A DNA stretch of 64,000 bases from Lachnospiraceae bacterium (lineage in GTDB: Bacteria; Bacillota; Clostridia; Lachnospirales; Lachnospiraceae): NCBI GenBank assembly GCA_031272985.1, contig JAISSU010000023.1, positions 1 through 64,000 on the forward strand. The letters are read 5' to 3'. Positions 63,562 through 64,000 of the stretch are shown here, in pieces (position 1 is the first letter of the stretch; every line of letters starts with the position of its first letter). The notes beneath the pieces are model-generated. The model ran no database searches, was not told where the DNA came from, and was given only the letters and a program-made list of their open reading frames with translations. The position numbers and the translations under genes were made by a program.

Positions 63562-64000
63562 TTACAAGTTTTTGCCTGCCGACTTTGCCGCCAGTCTTTT
63601 TATACTGCTAAAGAGAATGTCAACTGCTTCGGGCATCATGTGTGAGGCTTTCGCAGAAAATGTAACAACCTGATATCCATCGGCATCCGACATATATGAC
63701 GATGAGCCGTTGCACTGGGTAATGATAATGGTATCGGTAAAGCCCTCCTGCGCAAGAACCTTTCTGATTTCCGGACTGTTTTTACTGGATGTTTCGCAAC
63801 CAATACCGACAATAGCAAGATTTCCTATTGCCGTGACTGATAAGGGAATGGGCACCGGCTCAGAAAGCTCATACTCGTCAGGCGATTCGGGCCACTTCGC
63901 ACCGCGGCCTTCTTTTTTTATCTTGCCGGGCACAAAAATCGTCTCGGAGACAGTTTTTATTTGTTCTGCATGATAAACTGTTTTGGGTTGCGTTATAGCC
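63562..64000 (-). CDS. Neutral/alkaline ceramidase-like protein, C-terminal part
   Basis: A partial gene whose frame stays open to the window edge without a stop, so it begins beyond base 64000. The visible 145 residues include PVPIPLSVTAIGNLAIVGIGCETSSK and a C-terminal IIITQCNGSSSYMSDADGY...SHMMPEAVDILF. This matches the end of the catalytic domain of neutral/non-lysosomal ceramidase-type proteins and their bacterial relatives of unknown substrate. It is co-directional with the PhlG-like gene (114-bp gap) and probably in the same operon. In this context it may hydrolyse an amide or ester rather than ceramide. Confidence 0.6.
   Translation of the reverse strand, partial: AITQPKTVYHAEQIKTVSETIFVPGKIKKEGRGAKWPESPDEYELSEPVPIPLSVTAIGNLAIVGIGCETSSKNSPEIRKVLAQEGFTDTIIITQCNGSSSYMSDADGYQVVTFSAKASHMMPEAVDILFSSIKRLAAKSAGKNL

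Overview
The window looks like a chromosomal segment of an anaerobic, monoderm, Clostridia-type Firmicute of moderate G+C. The evidence is conserved clostridial gene neighbourhoods (tig-clpP-clpX-lon-engB; rho-rpmE-yqhQ-prmC-prfA), Gram-positive surface proteins (a DUF916/WxL-partner protein, a ChW-repeat amidase, a lipobox solute-binding protein, a 5'-nucleotidase anchored by a C-terminal membrane helix) and a complete selenium-dependent glycine reductase operon, the hallmark of Stickland-type amino-acid fermentation. No rRNA, tRNA, CRISPR array or intact insertion sequence was seen.

Layout. 0-5.3 kb: metallophosphoesterase, ProX-type tRNA deacylase, ArgD-like aminotransferase, AroD, and a plus-strand DUF4143 ATPase preceded by two 25-bp palindromes; a decayed RelB/DinJ antitoxin follows. 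5.6-16.7 kb: envelope proteins, then the tig-clpP-clpX-lon-engB protein quality-control cluster with a clear sigma-A promoter, DJ-1/PfpI, a small export protein and HisC. 16.8-26.2 kb: aminotransferase, Gfo/Idh/MocA oxidoreductase, a compact candidate type I toxin-antitoxin locus (33-residue toxin plus antisense RNA), DUF2156, 5'-nucleotidase, RF1, PrmC, YqhQ. 26.4-36.2 kb: zinc-ribbon membrane protein, L31, Rho, D-Tyr-tRNA deacylase, EamA transporter, DUF1292, UvrD-type helicase, GltX, ADP-ribosylglycohydrolase. A family of palindromic intergenic repeats lies in three gaps (about 1.6, 16.8 and 20.9 kb).

36.4-44.5 kb is the glycine reductase operon, read on the minus strand: glycine-riboswitch-like leader, intrinsic terminator, grdX, grdE, grdB (in-frame UGA = selenocysteine), trxB, trxA, grdA (in-frame UGA = selenocysteine), a hairpin, and then an unusual single gene in which GrdC and GrdD are fused. 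NADPH electrons would pass through TrxB and TrxA to GrdA; GrdB/GrdE bind glycine, and GrdC/GrdD release acetyl phosphate for ATP synthesis.

44.6-64 kb is an accessory region. After a ChW-repeat cell-wall amidase and a SdpI-like protein comes a seven-gene minus-strand operon (solute-binding protein, DppB, C, D, F-type importer, an FMN/FeS/FAD ene-reductase of the enoate-reductase family, a MATE exporter), divergent from two tandem LysR regulators. Beyond them lie an esterase D-like hydrolase, a tannase-family (subtype B) esterase with its catalytic triad visible, a third LysR, a homologue of 2,4-diacetylphloroglucinol/phloretin hydrolase with its metal-site H-x3-E motif, and the C-terminal part of a ceramidase-like protein running off the window. 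Together these suggest a locus for import and hydrolytic or reductive breakdown of plant polyphenol esters. This is the most interesting candidate system here, but its substrate is inferred.
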